Shown here: one piece after another, positions 29,795 to 41,140 of the stretch
Position numbering within the stretch: position 1 is the first letter of the stretch
Layout of the letters: each line of letters starts with the position of its first letter
DNA from: Helicobacter canis
GTDB taxonomy: Bacteria > Campylobacterota > Campylobacteria > Campylobacterales > Helicobacteraceae
Assembly: GCF_900451095.1 (NCBI RefSeq)
Contig: NZ_UGHV01000001.1
Location: 1,054,001-1,118,000 of the forward strand
Length of the DNA: 64,000 nt
Direction: 5' to 3'
Position numbers and translations under genes: made by a program
The notes under the pieces: model-generated
Database searches by the model: none
Seen by the model: the letters and a program-made list of their open reading frames with translations, nothing else
What the model was told of the DNA's origin: nothing

Positions 29795-32700
29795 ATGCCA
29801 GAATCTAGCCCCACAAATACCCCAAACCCTAGCCAGAAACACTTAGAATCCATAGCAAGTATTCTTGCGCGTAAAAAGCCGCTAATCATAGCTCTTTTTT
29901 GCGTGCTTGTAGCTCTTTTGCTATTTGCTATCTTTGCTCCTAAAAGCCCCACACAGGCTAAAGAAGCCTTGCAAGTGCGCTTTGGGTATCCTACCTTTAT
30001 GGCACAAGATCCTAATGCGCAAGACTCTAGTGTAGAGGTTACTCTGCCACTTTTTACAAGCATCGCTATGCAAGATCTCGCACTAGCGGAGCAAATCTTC
30101 ATAGATTCCGATCCTATATCGCCTTCACAGCTCACAGAGCAAAGCCCGCACGAGTGGGAGCTGCGCTTTAGCGCGCCCAAAGAGTCTAAAGAGTATAAAA
30201 TCCAAGTGGCAAAGGACTTTAGCAAAGCAATCACTTTAGATTCTAGTAGCAAGAGTGCCAAAGTGCTTGGCATACAAGCATATAGCAGGCAAAAGACGCT
30301 AGAAATCTACCTTGACAAAGACTTGCACCTAGATTCACAAAAGGCGCGAAATAGTGTAAAAGTGCTAAATTCTGCTGGTAGAGATATGATTGATAAAGTG
30401 CTAGCACAAGGCAGCAAGCTTATCATCACCGGGGAGTTTAAGCCAAATGCCACTTATAGTATCACATATAGCCACCCAATCGATGAGAAAGACACAAGTC
30501 TAAGCTTCCCAGCTCTCCAGCCAGAGCTGAAGTTTGCCCAAGCAGGCACGATGATGAGCCGCGATGGTGATGTGAAAATCGGTGTGCTTAGCACAGGAGT
30601 GAGAAAAAGCACGCTTAGTATCTATAAAATCCCTGATGAAAACCTAGCCAATGCCCTGCAGTATTCGTCTGGGCAAGATTCTTTTGGTGATAAGATCTTT
30701 GAGCAAGAAATTAGCTTTGACCTTAGTAAAGATCAAACTCAAAGCGTGCTTGATCTAAGAGAGCTCCTAAAGCAAGATACACAAAAAGGCGCGTATATGC
30801 TAGCTTTTAGGACAAAAAGCAGCGATCTTGTGTATCCAAATAAAGAGGGCGATGATGAATGGGATGAATGGGCGGGAGATGATGAGTGGGTAGCATACTC
30901 CCAAAGCCCTAGCAAGCTGCTTATCATCTCAAATATCGCTTTAATCGCTGAGCAAGATGGAGAGAAGATCAATGCCTATGCCTTTGACTCTAGCTCTAGC
31001 GAGCCGCTCTCTAGTGTCAAGCTCTCTTTGTTTTCAAGCACGCATCGCTTGATAGATTCTGCCACGAGCGATTCTAAAGGCTTTGCCACACTTAGCACCT
31101 ACAAATCAAGCGCACTAGGGGGCAAGATCATAAAAGATAAAGACAATGAGCCTTCAAAAGACTATGCCCTGCGCCCAGCCTATATCATCGCAGAATCTAA
31201 TAATGATAAATCCTATATCCCCCTGCGCTATGATGGACGCTTTTATGATGGTGTGGATACAAGCGGTGCGCAGAGCAGGAAGCGCAAGGTTTTCACCTAC
31301 ACAGATAGGGGGCTGGCAAATCCGGGAGAGTCTATCCAGCTTAATGCCCTAGTGCGCGATGAGCGGATACAAGATGCGCCCATTTTGCTTACTATAATCA
31401 ACCCGCGCGGACAAAAGGTGCTAAAAGATAAGCCTATAAAGCCCATAGGCTATGGACTTTATAGCTATGTGTTTGACACTGATGCTACTACCCTAACCGG
31501 CGGCTATCGCGCGATTTGGAGTATAGGGAGTGAGAGCTTTAGCAGGAATTTCCAAGTCGAGCACATCACGCCCAATAAAATCCGCGTAGATATTGATGCG
31601 CCAAAGCATATTAGCAGCAGCAAAGATGTGCTAAATTTCTATCTAGAGAGCAGCTACCTTACAGGCGCGAAGTCTGCAGGGCTAGCCTATCGGGTCAATC
31701 TCCAAGCCACGCCACTGCAATACAAATCAAAAGCCTACCCAAGCTTTGACTTCACACTGCCAAGCACACAATCTGGCTATGACAAAACCCTGCAAGGCAC
31801 TTTAGATGAGAGTGGCAAAGCAAGCTTCTCACTCCCACTTAGTGATCTTGCTAGCTCACAGAATCTACGCATAGGGATTAAGGCGCAAGTGTTTGAAGCC
31901 ACCGGACACCCTGTGATAAACGGCACGGCGGTGGAGTATTTTGGCTCTGGTAGTGTGATAGGTGTGGGGCAGATCCCGCACTATGTGGATCTAAGCCAGC
32001 CCCTGTCGCTGCCTATAATCGTGCTAGACCCGCTAAAAGATAGTCCCATAGCCAATAGAGCAATCCGCTATAAAATCTACCGCAACAATCGCTACTGGTG
32101 GTTTGACTATGATGTGCAAGAGCGATTTAATGCCAAAATCAAAAGCGATATAAACACCACACTTATTAAAGAAGGCAGCATTACTTCTGCTGCTAAGCCT
32201 ATCGCGCTAGAAGAAGATCTACGCTCTTTGGTAGAAGACTATGACTCTGTGTTTATCGAGCTAGATGATGGAGTAAGTGCGCCTAAGGTCGTGTGGCTTG
32301 TGGCAGATATGTATGGCGATGCCGCCATTAAGGCAAATCCTATGCAGCTGCCTTTAGAGCTTGATAAGCTAGAGTATGAAGCAGGAGAGAGTGCGCAGCT
32401 ACGCTTTAACTCCAAAGGCTTTCATCAAGCACTCATCACCCTAAGCTATGGCGATGAGATCATAAAAAGTGAGCTTATCTCAATCAAAGAGCCTAAGACC
32501 ACCTACACAATCCCACTGCTAGCGCAATATGCCCCAAATATCCACGCAAGCGTAACCCTTGTGGCAAAAGATACGCCGCTGGATTCTAGTGAGCTAGAAT
32601 CCAGCACGGATAAAAAGCGTGCTGCCATTAAACGAAGCTTTGGGGTGATCACTATCCCTGTGCAAGACCCTAGCCTTAAGCTTGCCCCAGTGATCAACGC

Positions 32701-35068
32701 ACCAGAATCCATAAAGCCCGGCTCAAAGCTACAAATACAAATCGCCAATCCCAACAAGCGCAAAATGGCTTACACGCTTGCAATCGTTGATGGGGGGATC
32801 TTAAATATCATCAACTTCCGCACGCCAGATCCTATGAAGCTCTACACCAAGATTAACTACGGCATTATGCATTATGATAATTTTGATGAGTTTATGGAGC
32901 GACTCTTCGGCATAGTGCATCAAAGTGTGCTAATCGGCGGTGATGAAGAGGCTCTAACCCAAGCTGCTAACTTTAGCAAAAGGCGCAGAGAAAATCTCAT
33001 CTACTTCACAAGTGGGCTAAGTGATGAGAGCGGCAAAGCAAGCATAGAATACCAGCTGCCAAACTATGTGGGCAGCGCGCGTATAATGCTTGTAGCAAGT
33101 GAGCAGGGCAGTGTAGGCAGCGCAGAATCTAGCGTCCAAATCGCCCAAGCTGCCAATCTCTACTCCAATGTCCCTGATGAAATTAAGCTTAATGACACCA
33201 TTATCGCGCCTGTTGAGGTGATCGCCCAAGATGGCGTGGCACTGAAGAGTGTGGAGATAGAATCTAGCGGTGAAGTAGCAATCAAAAAGCTAGAATCTAG
33301 TATGAACGACAAGCGCACGCGCTTTATGCAATACCTTGCCATAAGCCCTAAAAAGCTAGGAGAAGCAGAAGTTACAATCACAAGCAAAGTGCAAGTAGAT
33401 TCTAGCGACCCAAGCAAGATAAGCCAGAAGCAAATCACCCAAAGCAACCGCTATATCCTACACACCACCACCCCCACTCCAGCCCAGACACAAGAAGAGC
33501 TCTTTAGCTTGCAGGCAAAAGAGCGCAAGGAGTTTAAGCCAAGCGCAGTATATATTCCAGAATCTCTTACACGCAAGCTTACCATCTCGCCTACGCTGCT
33601 TTTCTCATATCAAGATAAGGTCGAGTATCTACTCTCATATATTTATGGCTGCATTGAGCAAAGTATCTCTGCGACTATGCCGCTACTGCTTGGCTTTGAT
33701 GGCACGCGATTTGAGAGTGAAGAAAGCAGAAAAGCTAAGGTGCAAAAGTCCATAAACCGCATTGTCAAATTCCAGCATAGCAGCGGGGGCTTTGGGTATT
33801 GGATAGATTCTAAAGAGGACAATGCCTTTGGCAGTGATTATGCCGCGCTTTTCCTTACTATCGCAAAAGCTAAGGGCTATGAAGTGCCAGAATCTAGCCT
33901 AAAATCCTACGCGCGCTATGCCACAAGGCGCGTGCAAGCACCAAGCGAGCTCGATCCGCTTAAGACTTTGCCGCTCTTTGTCCTAGCTCTAGCTGGCACG
34001 CCAAATATTGCTGCGATGAATCAAGCCTATACGCAAAGCTTTACACAGCTCTCCGTGCGAGAGAAGCTAGCTTTGGCTGCTAGCTATAAGCTTAGCGGGC
34101 TAGATAGCATTAGCAAAGAGATCCGCGCCAAGCTCCCAGCGAACTTGCTTGAAGCAAGCCACTATCGTAAAAATGTCGATGACTTTGATCGCGTGTTTGG
34201 CAGCTATTATTACTATGGAAGCGCGCTAAGCAATCAGGCTTTAAGCGCGTATTTCTTATCTATCATTGATGAGAAGCCGCATTTAGCCCTGCTAAATTCC
34301 CTTGCTAAATCTCTCCAAGATGAGCGGTGGCTTGGCACGCAGGATATCGCTACAAGCTTACTAGCCCTAAGCACACTGCAAGATCCAGCCAGCCTAGAAT
34401 CCAAAAAGGCGCAGGCTAAGGCAGTGCGCTTTATCCTAAATGGCAAGGAGCATAGTATCACCAAGCCTAGCACCTTCAAGCTAGGAGATGGCACAGAGAG
34501 CTTGCAAGCTCTAGATACACTCTATGTCTCTTTGGCAAGCACGGGCGTGCCTAGTGCTAGCCCGCTTGCACTCCCAGCTAGCTCGCAGAATTTGGCTCTG
34601 CAAAGGGAGTTTTTCAAAATTGATGATAATGGCGTGCGCGTAAGTATTGACCCTGCTACGCTTAAAAAGGGCGATGAGTTTTACATCGCACTAAAGCTTA
34701 GCAACCTTGGCGCAAAGCCCGTGCGCAACCTAGCTCTCACGCAAATTATCCCATCTGGCTGGGAGATCCAAAACACGCGCATTACTAATGATGATGAGCA
34801 AGGCTCAAAGGCTAGCCCAGATCGCGCCTTTATGCAGGCAAACAACCGCGCAAGCTATATGGATATAGGGCGCGATAGGGTGTCGTTTTTCTTCGATGAG
34901 TGGCTAGATTTTGGCTCTGGTGCGACCACCTACAACACGCACCAAGTCTTTATCAAATGCACCGCCACGCTTGCTGGGGAGTATATCTTAAGTCAAGCTT
35001 TGGCAGAAGCTATGTATGATAGCGAGTTTTTCGCCAAAACAAGCGCACTTGCCGTGCGTGTGAGATAG
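29795..35068 (+). CDS. Alpha-2-macroglobulin family protein (YfhM-like)
   Basis: A very large protein of 1757 residues with a membrane anchor near residues 29-50. Several MG-type beta domains, a bait-region-containing middle and the thioester motif GCIEQ (Cys about residue 1286) are present. Helical complement-like repeats and a C-terminal receptor-type domain follow. Bacterial alpha-2-macroglobulins trap proteases in the periplasm and protect the envelope; PBP1C is their common partner, probably for wall repair. The pbpC gene is divergent 119 bases away. Length fits the YfhM type. It is followed after 9 bases by an AT-rich methyltransferase gene. Confidence 0.95.
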   Translation: MPESSPTNTPNPSQKHLESIASILARKKPLIIALFCVLVALLLFAIFAPKSPTQAKEALQVRFGYPTFMAQDPNAQDSSVEVTLPLFTSIAMQDLALAEQIFIDSDPISPSQLTEQSPHEWELRFSAPKESKEYKIQVAKDFSKAITLDSSSKSAKVLGIQAYSRQKTLEIYLDKDLHLDSQKARNSVKVLNSAGRDMIDKVLAQGSKLIITGEFKPNATYSITYSHPIDEKDTSLSFPALQPELKFAQAGTMMSRDGDVKIGVLSTGVRKSTLSIYKIPDENLANALQYSSGQDSFGDKIFEQEISFDLSKDQTQSVLDLRELLKQDTQKGAYMLAFRTKSSDLVYPNKEGDDEWDEWAGDDEWVAYSQSPSKLLIISNIALIAEQDGEKINAYAFDSSSSEPLSSVKLSLFSSTHRLIDSATSDSKGFATLSTYKSSALGGKIIKDKDNEPSKDYALRPAYIIAESNNDKSYIPLRYDGRFYDGVDTSGAQSRKRKVFTYTDRGLANPGESIQLNALVRDERIQDAPILLTIINPRGQKVLKDKPIKPIGYGLYSYVFDTDATTLTGGYRAIWSIGSESFSRNFQVEHITPNKIRVDIDAPKHISSSKDVLNFYLESSYLTGAKSAGLAYRVNLQATPLQYKSKAYPSFDFTLPSTQSGYDKTLQGTLDESGKASFSLPLSDLASSQNLRIGIKAQVFEATGHPVINGTAVEYFGSGSVIGVGQIPHYVDLSQPLSLPIIVLDPLKDSPIANRAIRYKIYRNNRYWWFDYDVQERFNAKIKSDINTTLIKEGSITSAAKPIALEEDLRSLVEDYDSVFIELDDGVSAPKVVWLVADMYGDAAIKANPMQLPLELDKLEYEAGESAQLRFNSKGFHQALITLSYGDEIIKSELISIKEPKTTYTIPLLAQYAPNIHASVTLVAKDTPLDSSELESSTDKKRAAIKRSFGVITIPVQDPSLKLAPVINAPESIKPGSKLQIQIANPNKRKMAYTLAIVDGGILNIINFRTPDPMKLYTKINYGIMHYDNFDEFMERLFGIVHQSVLIGGDEEALTQAANFSKRRRENLIYFTSGLSDESGKASIEYQLPNYVGSARIMLVASEQGSVGSAESSVQIAQAANLYSNVPDEIKLNDTIIAPVEVIAQDGVALKSVEIESSGEVAIKKLESSMNDKRTRFMQYLAISPKKLGEAEVTITSKVQVDSSDPSKISQKQITQSNRYILHTTTPTPAQTQEELFSLQAKERKEFKPSAVYIPESLTRKLTISPTLLFSYQDKVEYLLSYIYGCIEQSISATMPLLLGFDGTRFESEESRKAKVQKSINRIVKFQHSSGGFGYWIDSKEDNAFGSDYAALFLTIAKAKGYEVPESSLKSYARYATRRVQAPSELDPLKTLPLFVLALAGTPNIAAMNQAYTQSFTQLSVREKLALAASYKLSGLDSISKEIRAKLPANLLEASHYRKNVDDFDRVFGSYYYYGSALSNQALSAYFLSIIDEKPHLALLNSLAKSLQDERWLGTQDIATSLLALSTLQDPASLESKKAQAKAVRFILNGKEHSITKPSTFKLGDGTESLQALDTLYVSLASTGVPSASPLALPASSQNLALQREFFKIDDNGVRVSIDPATLKKGDEFYIALKLSNLGAKPVRNLALTQIIPSGWEIQNTRITNDDEQGSKASPDRAFMQANNRASYMDIGRDRVSFFFDEWLDFGSGATTYNTHQVFIKCTATLAGEYILSQALAEAMYDSEFFAKTSALAVRVR

Positions 35069-35077
35069 GGCGTAGCA

Positions 35078-35869
35078 ATGCCACTACACGGCACGCCCTT
35101 TAGCTACAAGAATGCGATATTGTTTAATCACACTTGCCTTGATAAAACAATTTTGCAAGAAAAATCACTTGATTTAATCATCACTTCCCCACCTTATAAT
35201 GTGGGTATTGAATACAACTCCAATGAAGATTCTAACTCTTATGAAAGCTATTTAGAATTCTCTCAAAAATGGATAGAAAATTGCTACTTTTGGGCAAAAG
35301 ATGGGGCAAGATTTTGCCTAAATATCCCACTTGACAAAAACAAAGGCGGACAGCAAAGCGTGGGGGCGGATTTAACCACTTTAGCAAAGCAAATTGGCTG
35401 GAATTATCACAGCACAATCATTTGGAATGAGGGTAATATCTCACGCCGCACAGCTTGGGGAAGTTGGCTTAGTGCATCAGCCCCTTATGTCATCGCACCT
35501 GTGGAGCTTATAGTCGTGCTTTATAAGGGAGCTTGGAAGAAAAAACATAAGGGGGAGAGTGATATAAGCAAGGAAGAGTTTATGGCTTGGACGAATGGAT
35601 TATGGAGCTTTAATGGAGAGTCTAAAAAACGCATAGGACACCCAGCCCCTTTTCCTAGAGAGCTGCCGAAGCGGTGCATTAAGCTATTTTCCTATGTGGG
35701 TGATGTGGTGCTTGATCCATTTTGTGGCAGTGGCACGACAATGATAGAATCTTATCTTAACAATCGGTGCTTTATTGGCATTGAGCTAGATAAGGCATAT
35801 TGCGAACTAAGCAAAAAACGATTTTTAGAAGCAATAGAAAAAGAAAGGGGAATTTTTGATGAAAAATAA
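35078..35869 (+). CDS. DNA methyltransferase (beta class, type II)
   Basis: A 263-residue SAM-dependent adenine-N6 or cytosine-N4 DNA methyltransferase. Motif IV TSPPY (about residues 36-40) comes first and motif I DPFCGSGTT (about 213-221) is near the end, the beta-class order. It sits next to an HNH nuclease fragment, so it was part of a restriction-modification pair. Base composition is AT-rich compared with the upstream macroglobulin gene, suggesting acquisition. The start at 35078 has no clear ribosome binding site. The recognition sequence cannot be told from sequence. Confidence 0.92.
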   Translation: MPLHGTPFSYKNAILFNHTCLDKTILQEKSLDLIITSPPYNVGIEYNSNEDSNSYESYLEFSQKWIENCYFWAKDGARFCLNIPLDKNKGGQQSVGADLTTLAKQIGWNYHSTIIWNEGNISRRTAWGSWLSASAPYVIAPVELIVVLYKGAWKKKHKGESDISKEEFMAWTNGLWSFNGESKKRIGHPAPFPRELPKRCIKLFSYVGDVVLDPFCGSGTTMIESYLNNRCFIGIELDKAYCELSKKRFLEAIEKERGIFDEK

Positions 35870-36446
35870 TGGCTCTCAACTTGATTTAATAATGGAATTT
35901 TTTAAGGCAAATCCAAAGCGAGATATTAAACACCCTGAAGTGGTGGATTGGGTGGTTAAAGAATGGCAAAAACGCACAGGAAAAGTTTTTAGAGATCCGT
36001 ATAGGGGTATTAGGAGTTTGCACCAAAGAGGCTATTTGCAAAAGATTGCAAAGGGAGTTTATCACTATGACCCAGATTTTGTAAATTTAAGGCAAGATTT
36101 AGAGGACTTTAGCCCAGCGTTAAAAAAGCAGATTTTAGAGTGAGATGATTATAAATGTGTGATATGTGGAATGGGCAAAAAAGAAGGAGTGGAGCTGCAT
36201 ATAGACCATATAAAACCAAAGGATTTAGGTGGAAAAGCGGTTTTAGAAAATGGGCAAACTCTATGTAGTAGGCATAATTTTTTAAAGAAAAATCTAAAGC
36301 AAACTGAAACAGGCAAAAAGATGTTTATCCAAATGCTAGAATCTGCAAAAGATTCTGGTGAGAGTGAGCTTGTGGCATTTTTAGAAGAGGTTTTAAGCAT
36401 TTATGAAAAGCATAATATCAATGGGCATATAGTGTGGAAAAAGTAG
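35859..36446 (+). pseudogene. HNH restriction endonuclease interrupted by TGA
   Basis: A frame of about 195 codons with a stop TGA at 36141-36143. Before it, about 94 residues have a winged-helix-like look; after it the same frame continues with YKCVICGMG, a zinc-binding CxxC, then HIDHIKPKDLGG and CSRHNFLK, an HNH fold. Similar nucleases have Arg at the stop position (ILERDDYKC), so a single CGA-to-TGA change is likely. Unless TGA is read through, the nuclease is dead and the methyltransferase is an orphan. It overlaps the methyltransferase gene by 11 bases with AAAGGGG before the ATG. Confidence 0.85.
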
Positions 36447-36448
36447 AA

Positions 36449-36483
36449 GTATAATTGCAAATTTTATAATGAAATGCTTAGAT
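36449..36483 (+). repeat. Dispersed repeat, copy 1 (partner at 41141-41174)
   Basis: A 35-base stretch around TATAATTGCAAATTTTAT and ATGCTTAGAT. A closely related stretch occurs at 41141-41174, where it precedes the phosphoglycerol-transferase gene. The shared part contains a TATAAT box, so both could be promoter-like. The remaining 168 bases to the next gene show nothing recognisable. Confidence 0.5.
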
Positions 36484-36651
36484 GAGATCCTTGGGCTATA
36501 AGATCGTATGGTCTCTATCTCAAAAGAGCTAGATAGAAAAGCTAGAATCCAAAATCCACCCATAGAGTGAAAGAGTCAGTGAGCGATTTACGCAGTGTGT
36601 GCTTGGGGCTGGTTAGACTCTGTGCTTGGGGTATGTGCAAGACTAGGCTAT

Positions 36652-37422
36652 CTAGCGCAAGGATTGCTCATCATCATAGGATTGCAGCGCACTTGAGAAA
36701 GCCTGCTTGAGAAATCCTTCTTTATGCAAGATAGTGATTTCTTTATCAAGCCAATTATGCAAGCTGGTGCTAGATGATTTAAGCAGTGGTGCTATGGGAT
36801 AAGGGTCGCCTAGGGCTGGCACACTTATGACAAAGCTTGGATTCTGGCGGGCAAGTGCTGTGATGATCATATCGCTATCGGCGAAGTAGGTGTTTTCCTC
36901 TCGCACAAAGCTAGCAAGGCATTCACGCAGATCTAGGCAGGTTTGCAGGGTGATTGTGGGGTAGTTGCTAGCAAAATACGCCGCAGCTATGGAGTCTTGG
37001 CGCACAAGCACCGCAGAGGCTGCTAGCTCTTGTATGCCTTTGGGCTGGCTACTCTTGCCTAGCACGCTGATATTTGCATACATATAGGGCGTGCTAGAGA
37101 TTAGGGCGTGCGGATTTTCTGCTATGGCAAAGGAGCTTGCTAGCACGATGTCAAGCTCGCCAGATTCTAGGAGCTTGTGGGCTAGCTCTTGTGTGATCGC
37201 CTGAAAACTCACGCGCGATTCATCGCCTAAGAGATCTTTGGCAAGCTTTTTGCCAAGCAGCACTTCAAGCCCAGCAAACTCCCCCCTAGAATCCACATAG
37301 CCAAAGGGCGGTGTCGCCTTAGATATGCCGATATGTAGTATGCGCCGATCTTTGATAGAATCTAGGGAGTTTTCACACCCTAGAAGCAGTAGCACACCAA
37401 GTAGCCCAAGCATTATGCGCAT
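36652..37422 (-). CDS. Amino-acid ABC transporter substrate-binding lipoprotein
   Basis: A 256-residue family-3 solute-binding protein. I chose ATG 37422 (or 37413) because the signal peptide then ends in the lipobox LLLGC. A TTG at 37488 would lie upstream of a TATACT-like promoter box. The mature part begins with RRILHIGISKATPPFGYVD, a typical start for amino-acid binding proteins, and has the two-lobed pattern (GELDIVLASSFAI, TPYMYANISVLGK). It binds an unknown polar amino acid in the periplasm. No permease or ATPase gene is adjacent. Confidence 0.8.
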   Translation of the reverse strand: MRIMLGLLGVLLLLGCENSLDSIKDRRILHIGISKATPPFGYVDSRGEFAGLEVLLGKKLAKDLLGDESRVSFQAITQELAHKLLESGELDIVLASSFAIAENPHALISSTPYMYANISVLGKSSQPKGIQELAASAVLVRQDSIAAAYFASNYPTITLQTCLDLRECLASFVREENTYFADSDMIITALARQNPSFVISVPALGDPYPIAPLLKSSSTSLHNWLDKEITILHKEGFLKQAFSSALQSYDDEQSLR

Positions 37423-37590
37423 CTTTTTGCCAAACTGCCAAAATCGCTGATAATATCGCACGCTTGCCCCTTGAGATAGTATAATCAATCAATCCCACAT
37501 CATAGCGCAAGATAGATTAAGCACAAATACAAGCATAAATCACGCCAAATACGCTACAATCCACCGAAATCTCCCCAAAGGACTAGGTGT

Positions 37591-38892
37591 ATGAAGCTAT
37601 TTCTCGCGCTTTTTTGCGCATTTCCCTATCTCATCTATGCAAATCCACTCGCCACAGAAAGCACACTGCTTGAGCAAAAGATCCGCGATATGCTATCAAG
37701 TGCGGTTAGGTTTGTAGAATCTATCCTGCCAGCATTTTGCGCAAGCCCAATGTGTGCGAAAATCCTTTTAAGCATAGGGATTTTTATCGTGCTATGGCTG
37801 TGTCGCTCTTCTTTGGCAAAGCTTGCGATTTATTGCATTGATATGATCTTGCACCTATCTAAGCAAGATACACAAACAAGGCGGCAGATCCAAAGGGCGT
37901 TGATGAAGCCTATCACGCTCTTTTTGCTTGTGATGAGTGTCAATATCTCGCTTGATGTGCTTTATCTCCCAGACCCTTCACCTAAGGGGCTTGAAGTGTG
38001 GTTTAAAGTCGTGTATGTCATCAATGGCACTTGGTTTATTATCATCATTTCACAAGGCTATGTCGCAGCACTTCTTGCTAGCCTGGCGCAAAAACGAGGC
38101 GATCACTTCCGCCGCGAAGTCATCAATCTCTTGCTGAAAATCGGGTATTTTATCATCGTGGTTATCGCGCTATTGTGGATTCTAAAGATACTAGGCTTTA
38201 ATATCTCTGCCATTATCGCTTCTCTTGGGCTTGGTGGGCTAGCAGTAGCCCTTGCGGTCAAAGATATGCTGGCAAATTTCTTTGCTTCTGTGATGTTGCT
38301 ATTTGATAATTCTTTCTCACAAGGTGAGCGCATACAATGCGGCGATGTTGATGGCGTGGTGGTGGAGATGGGCTTGCGGCGCACGACTATCCGCACCGGT
38401 GATAATGCCCTTGTGCTAATCCCAAACGCCGAGCTTGCGAATAAATCTATCATCAATTGGAGTAGGCGCAAGGCAGGCAGGCGGATCTACTTCTCACTAG
38501 GGCTTACCTATGGCACGCCACCGGATAAGATTTTGCAATGTATAGAATCTATCAAGGCAATGCTACTAGCCCACCCCCTAATCGCCAAGGAATCCACCGC
38601 CCAAGATACGCTGGAGTATAGCTTGCACTTGAAGCGATCCATAGTCTCGCTTGATGATTATCTAGGCTACAAATACTCTATCTATGTCGTGCTAGATGAG
38701 CTAGCAGATAGCTCGATGAATATTTTGGTGTATTGCTTTAGCAAAGGAGTGAGCTTAGAGGAATATCTTTTGGCAAAAGAGCAGGTTATCATAGAGATTT
38801 TACGCATTGTCGATAAGCTCGGGCTATCGCTGGCTTTCCCTAGTCAAAGTCTCTATGTAGAATCTCTCCCACATCAAGCAAGCCTTACTTAG
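37591..38892 (+). CDS. MscS-family mechanosensitive channel
   Basis: A 433-residue MscS-like channel protein. A signal peptide (about 1-18) precedes about four hydrophobic helices. The pore-lining helix region IIASLGLGGLAVALAVKD (about 210-227) has the Gly/Ala pattern of MscS TM3, followed by the beta domain with FSQGERIQCGDVDGVVVEMGLRR (about residues 248-270). It opens under membrane tension to release solutes in osmotic downshock. AAAGGAC lies before the ATG. It is longer than E. coli MscS, by an N-terminal extension. Confidence 0.92.
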   Translation: MKLFLALFCAFPYLIYANPLATESTLLEQKIRDMLSSAVRFVESILPAFCASPMCAKILLSIGIFIVLWLCRSSLAKLAIYCIDMILHLSKQDTQTRRQIQRALMKPITLFLLVMSVNISLDVLYLPDPSPKGLEVWFKVVYVINGTWFIIIISQGYVAALLASLAQKRGDHFRREVINLLLKIGYFIIVVIALLWILKILGFNISAIIASLGLGGLAVALAVKDMLANFFASVMLLFDNSFSQGERIQCGDVDGVVVEMGLRRTTIRTGDNALVLIPNAELANKSIINWSRRKAGRRIYFSLGLTYGTPPDKILQCIESIKAMLLAHPLIAKESTAQDTLEYSLHLKRSIVSLDDYLGYKYSIYVVLDELADSSMNILVYCFSKGVSLEEYLLAKEQVIIEILRIVDKLGLSLAFPSQSLYVESLPHQASLT

Positions 38893-39216
38893 AAGTGGCT
38901 TAGATTGGCAAGCTTGTGGATAGGCTCTTGGTCTTTGCGCGCTTGGCTTAAGTGAGCTTGGCAGTCGCACAAGGCTTCACGCTAGAATCCACTTTTTACA
39001 CACATTGTTGTATGACATCGCTAGGCTTGGGGGGTGTGGCGATCTTTTAGAAAATTGGATTCTAGCTTGAAAGTGGATTCTAGCTTGTGGTAATCAAACC
39101 TTAAACTTCACAAAATTTAAGCCCTATTTAAGCGTATTTTACCTAGAATCACGCCTTTAATCTATCCGCATATAGTGCGCTTGATAGCGCGTATATCGGC
39201 ATATCAAGGAGATCTT
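38893..39216. repeat. Spacer with repeats before rplM
   Basis: A 324-base gap. It contains the 15-mer at 38982-38996 and a direct repeat GGATTCTAGCTTG at 39057-39069 and 39075-39087. The last 40 bases hold a probable rplM promoter (CATATAGT near 39168) and AAGGAG at 39208. No gene is seen. Confidence 0.6.
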
Positions 39217-39642
39217 ATGAATATGACACGATCGATGAAAGCAAGCGAGATTACACGAGAGTGGTATGTGATTGATGCGACAGATAAGACATTTGGGCGA
39301 CTCATCACAGAGGTCGCGACACTATTGCGAGGCAAGCATAAGCCCAGCTACACGCCCAATGTGGATTGCGGTGATTTTGTGGTTATCATCAATGCCACTA
39401 AGGTCAAATTCAGCGGTGTGAAACTTCAAGATAAAGAATACTTCACGCATTCTGGGTATTTTGGCAGCACGAAGTCCAAAACCTTAGAAGAAATGCTAAA
39501 CAAAACGCCAGAGAAGCTCTATCACCTAGCCGTGCGCGGTATGCTTCCTAAAACTAAGCTTGGCAGAGCGATGATCAAAAAGCTCAAAGTCTATCAAGGC
39601 AGTGATCACCCCCACACAGCTCAAATCTCAAAAAGCAAATAA
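39217..39642 (+). CDS. rplM: 50S ribosomal protein L13
   Basis: A 141-residue large-subunit ribosomal protein. I chose ATG 39217, 5 bases after AAGGAG; a start at 39175 would add a non-conserved leader. The motifs WYVIDATDKTFGRLITEVA, HKPSYTPNVDCGDFVV and the C-terminal VYQGSDHPHTAQ are characteristic of L13. It forms the usual pair with rpsI 12 bases downstream. Confidence 0.98.
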   Translation: MNMTRSMKASEITREWYVIDATDKTFGRLITEVATLLRGKHKPSYTPNVDCGDFVVIINATKVKFSGVKLQDKEYFTHSGYFGSTKSKTLEEMLNKTPEKLYHLAVRGMLPKTKLGRAMIKKLKVYQGSDHPHTAQISKSK

Positions 39643-39654
39643 AGGACATAAACA

Positions 39655-40047
39655 ATGGCAAAAAAAGTGTATGCAACAGGCAAAAGAAAGACAGCGATCG
39701 CAAAGGTATGGCTAAGCAATGGTAGCGGTAAGCTTATGGTCAATGATATGACACTCAATGAATGGCTCGGAGGACACGAAGCCATTAAGAAAAAGGTGCT
39801 ACAGCCCCTAGTGCTAACCAAGCAAGAAAAATCCGTAGATATAGTAGCTAAGGCTTTTGGCGGTGGGTATTCTGCGCAGGCAGAGGCTGTGCAACACGGG
39901 ATTTCCAAAGCATTGAATGAATACGATAGAGCATTCCGTGCGATCTTGAAGCCCAAAGGCTTGCTAACGCGCGACTCCCGCGTTGTCGAGCGCAAAAAAT
40001 ACGGGAAGCGAAAAGCCCGCCGAAGCCCACAATTCTCTAAACGCTAG
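39655..40047 (+). CDS. rpsI: 30S ribosomal protein S9
   Basis: A 130-residue small-subunit ribosomal protein. It starts [17 protein letters not shown] and ends with the basic C-terminal tail [12 protein letters not shown], which reaches the P-site tRNA. AAAGGACATAAACA precedes the ATG. It is the second gene of the rplM-rpsI operon. The following 233 bases, up to the second pyrH copy, contain TAGAATC words but no gene. Confidence 0.98.
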   Translation: MAKKVYATGKRKTAIAKVWLSNGSGKLMVNDMTLNEWLGGHEAIKKKVLQPLVLTKQEKSVDIVAKAFGGGYSAQAEAVQHGISKALNEYDRAFRAILKPKGLLTRDSRVVERKKYGKRKARRSPQFSKR

Positions 40048-40154
40048 TGGATTCTAGGCGGATACGCTCATTTGGTAGGCACTAGAAGCGGATCTAGTGC
40101 TAGCTCTCTCGCACAGAGCAATCCTATGCGCTAGGCTTTATAACGCTTAAGTAG

Positions 40155-40994
<840 letters not shown>

Positions 40995-41140
40995 GGGAGA
41001 GAGAAATAAGTCTGCTTGCAGGATTTAAAAAACAAGCCCCAACCCCTAGAATCCACTTTTGCACTAGGGTCTGTCCCACGCTCTAAAAAGCCTAAACTAG
41101 ATCCTATGGAGCTTAATCGGTGTATAAAGTAGATTATGAG

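Noticed and set aside
36141-36143. TGA read as selenocysteine or tryptophan in the HNH gene
   Set aside because: No selenocysteine hairpin was recognised, and related motifs have Arg at this place; a nonsense mutation is simpler.
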